In this document: positions 63,511 through 64,000 of the stretch, one piece after another
Layout of the letters: each line of letters begins with the position of its first letter
Position numbering within the stretch: the first letter of the stretch is position 1
Assembly (NCBI GenBank): GCA_964390545.1
Contig: CAYMJV010000001.1
Location: 1 to 64,000, forward strand
DNA length: 64,000 bases
Direction of reading: 5' to 3'
Source: CAYMJV01 sp964390545
GTDB taxonomy: Bacteria > Desulfobacterota > BSN033 > UBA1163
Notes under the pieces: model-generated
What the model saw: only the letters and a program-made list of their open reading frames with translations
What the model was told of the DNA's origin: nothing
The model's database searches: none
Position numbers and translations under genes: made by a program

Positions 63511-64000
63511 TTAATGGGAAGATTTTGCGCTATACTCATGAACCGACTCAACCAACGCAGCTACATTTTCGACCGGTGTGTTAGGAAGGATTCCATGTCC
63601 GAGATTGAAGATGTGACCAGATCGACCTCCAACACGATCAAGAATTCTCTTAACCTCCTTCTTAATCAGATCCACCGATCCAACCAAAATAACGGGATCG
63701 AGGTTTCCCTGGATGGCCACCTCATACCCTAACCGTGCCCATGCCTCTCCAATATCCATCCGCCAATCCACTCCAATCACGTCCCCGCCTGCCCGCTTCA
63801 TCAACTCCAGAAGAGTCGAGTTGGAAGTGGCGAAGTGAATGAGAGGAATACTCTTATCGATACCGTCGATCACCCTCTTCGAATAAGGAAGAACATATTC
63901 CTCATAATCAGTTGGACTCAAACAACCTACCCAGGAATCAAAGAGCTGAACGGCTTGCACACCAGCGCGAATCTGTGCGTTAAGGCAGCGGATCAATACA
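63511..64000 (-). CDS. hemE: Uroporphyrinogen decarboxylase, C-terminal part (gene cut by window end)
   Basis: The visible C-terminal ~163 residues continue beyond the end of the window. Features: AGVQAVQLFDSWVGCLSPTDYEEYVLPY, HFATSNSTLLELM, GVDWRMDIGEAW, QGNLDPVIL and FNLGHGILPNTPVENV, all characteristic of HemE, which removes four carboxyl groups from uroporphyrinogen III. The N-terminus with the usual PVWxMRQAGR is not in view. It should be the first visible gene of the hemE-hemH-hemY run. Confidence 0.95.
   Translation of the reverse strand, partial: VLIRCLNAQIRAGVQAVQLFDSWVGCLSPTDYEEYVLPYSKRVIDGIDKSIPLIHFATSNSTLLELMKRAGGDVIGVDWRMDIGEAWARLGYEVAIQGNLDPVILVGSVDLIKKEVKRILDRVGGRSGHIFNLGHGILPNTPVENVAALVESVHEYSAKSSH

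Noticed and set aside
1..64000. tRNA or rRNA genes
   Set aside because: No cloverleaf with a T-arm GTTCGAATC-type core outside coding sequence and no rRNA-like stretch was found by eye.

Overview
The window reads as a chromosomal segment of a Gram-negative anaerobe, most likely a member of the deltaproteobacterial (Desulfobacterota) lineage. This rests on the gene repertoire (Tad/Flp pilus locus, a GG-N10-GC sigma-54 promoter, corrinoid methyltransferases of the MttB superfamily, many ABC importers for organic nitrogen compounds, lipoproteins and secretin) and on a moderate base composition. No rRNA, tRNA, CRISPR array or intact insertion sequence was seen.

Layout. 1-6.1 kb: a secreted DUF4412-like protein, a DUF401 permease, a beta-CASP RNase-like metallo-hydrolase, a LOG-family protein and a zinc metallopeptidase, with two copies of a ~133 bp MITE-like palindrome. 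6.5-16.9 kb: a Tad (tight adherence) pilus operon on the minus strand, from the Flp pilin with its sigma-54 promoter to the TadD-like TPR lipoprotein; no prepilin peptidase is present. 17.5-26.6 kb: a five-repeat PEGA protein, an orphan secreted protein that appears to be translated from a leaderless mRNA, and a signalling operon (HTH protein, HEAT-repeat protein, HD-GYP protein, PAS histidine kinase, receiver protein). 27-29 kb: endonuclease III and a D-glutamate cyclase-like protein.

29.4-38.9 kb (plus strand): an oligopeptide-type ABC importer without its own ATPases, then a glutamate-type ABC importer followed by an Asp/Glu racemase and a D-cysteine desulfhydrase-family enzyme. Together with the D-glutamate cyclase this suggests scavenging of D-amino acids. 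39.9-56.4 kb (minus strand): a long catabolic region in which a second oligopeptide-type importer is split around a PrpD-family protein, two MttB-like methyltransferases, a corrinoid protein and a hydantoinase/oxoprolinase-family protein, preceded by an OpuC-type betaine importer. This looks like uptake and corrinoid-dependent demethylation of methylated amines or betaines. An opine dehydrogenase-family gene, a class III aminotransferase and a nicotinamidase follow.

60-64 kb: heme genes hemE (partial), hemH and hemY, the last visibly richer in GC than its neighbours. Next to them, at 59963-60751 on the minus strand, is the most striking item: a secreted protein whose reading frame is interrupted by one UGA, continues in frame for 79 clearly protein-like residues, and has just after the UGA a hairpin with the loop AGGUCU, the same as in the E. 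coli fdhF SECIS element. I read this as a probable, unrecognised selenoprotein with Sec at position 183.
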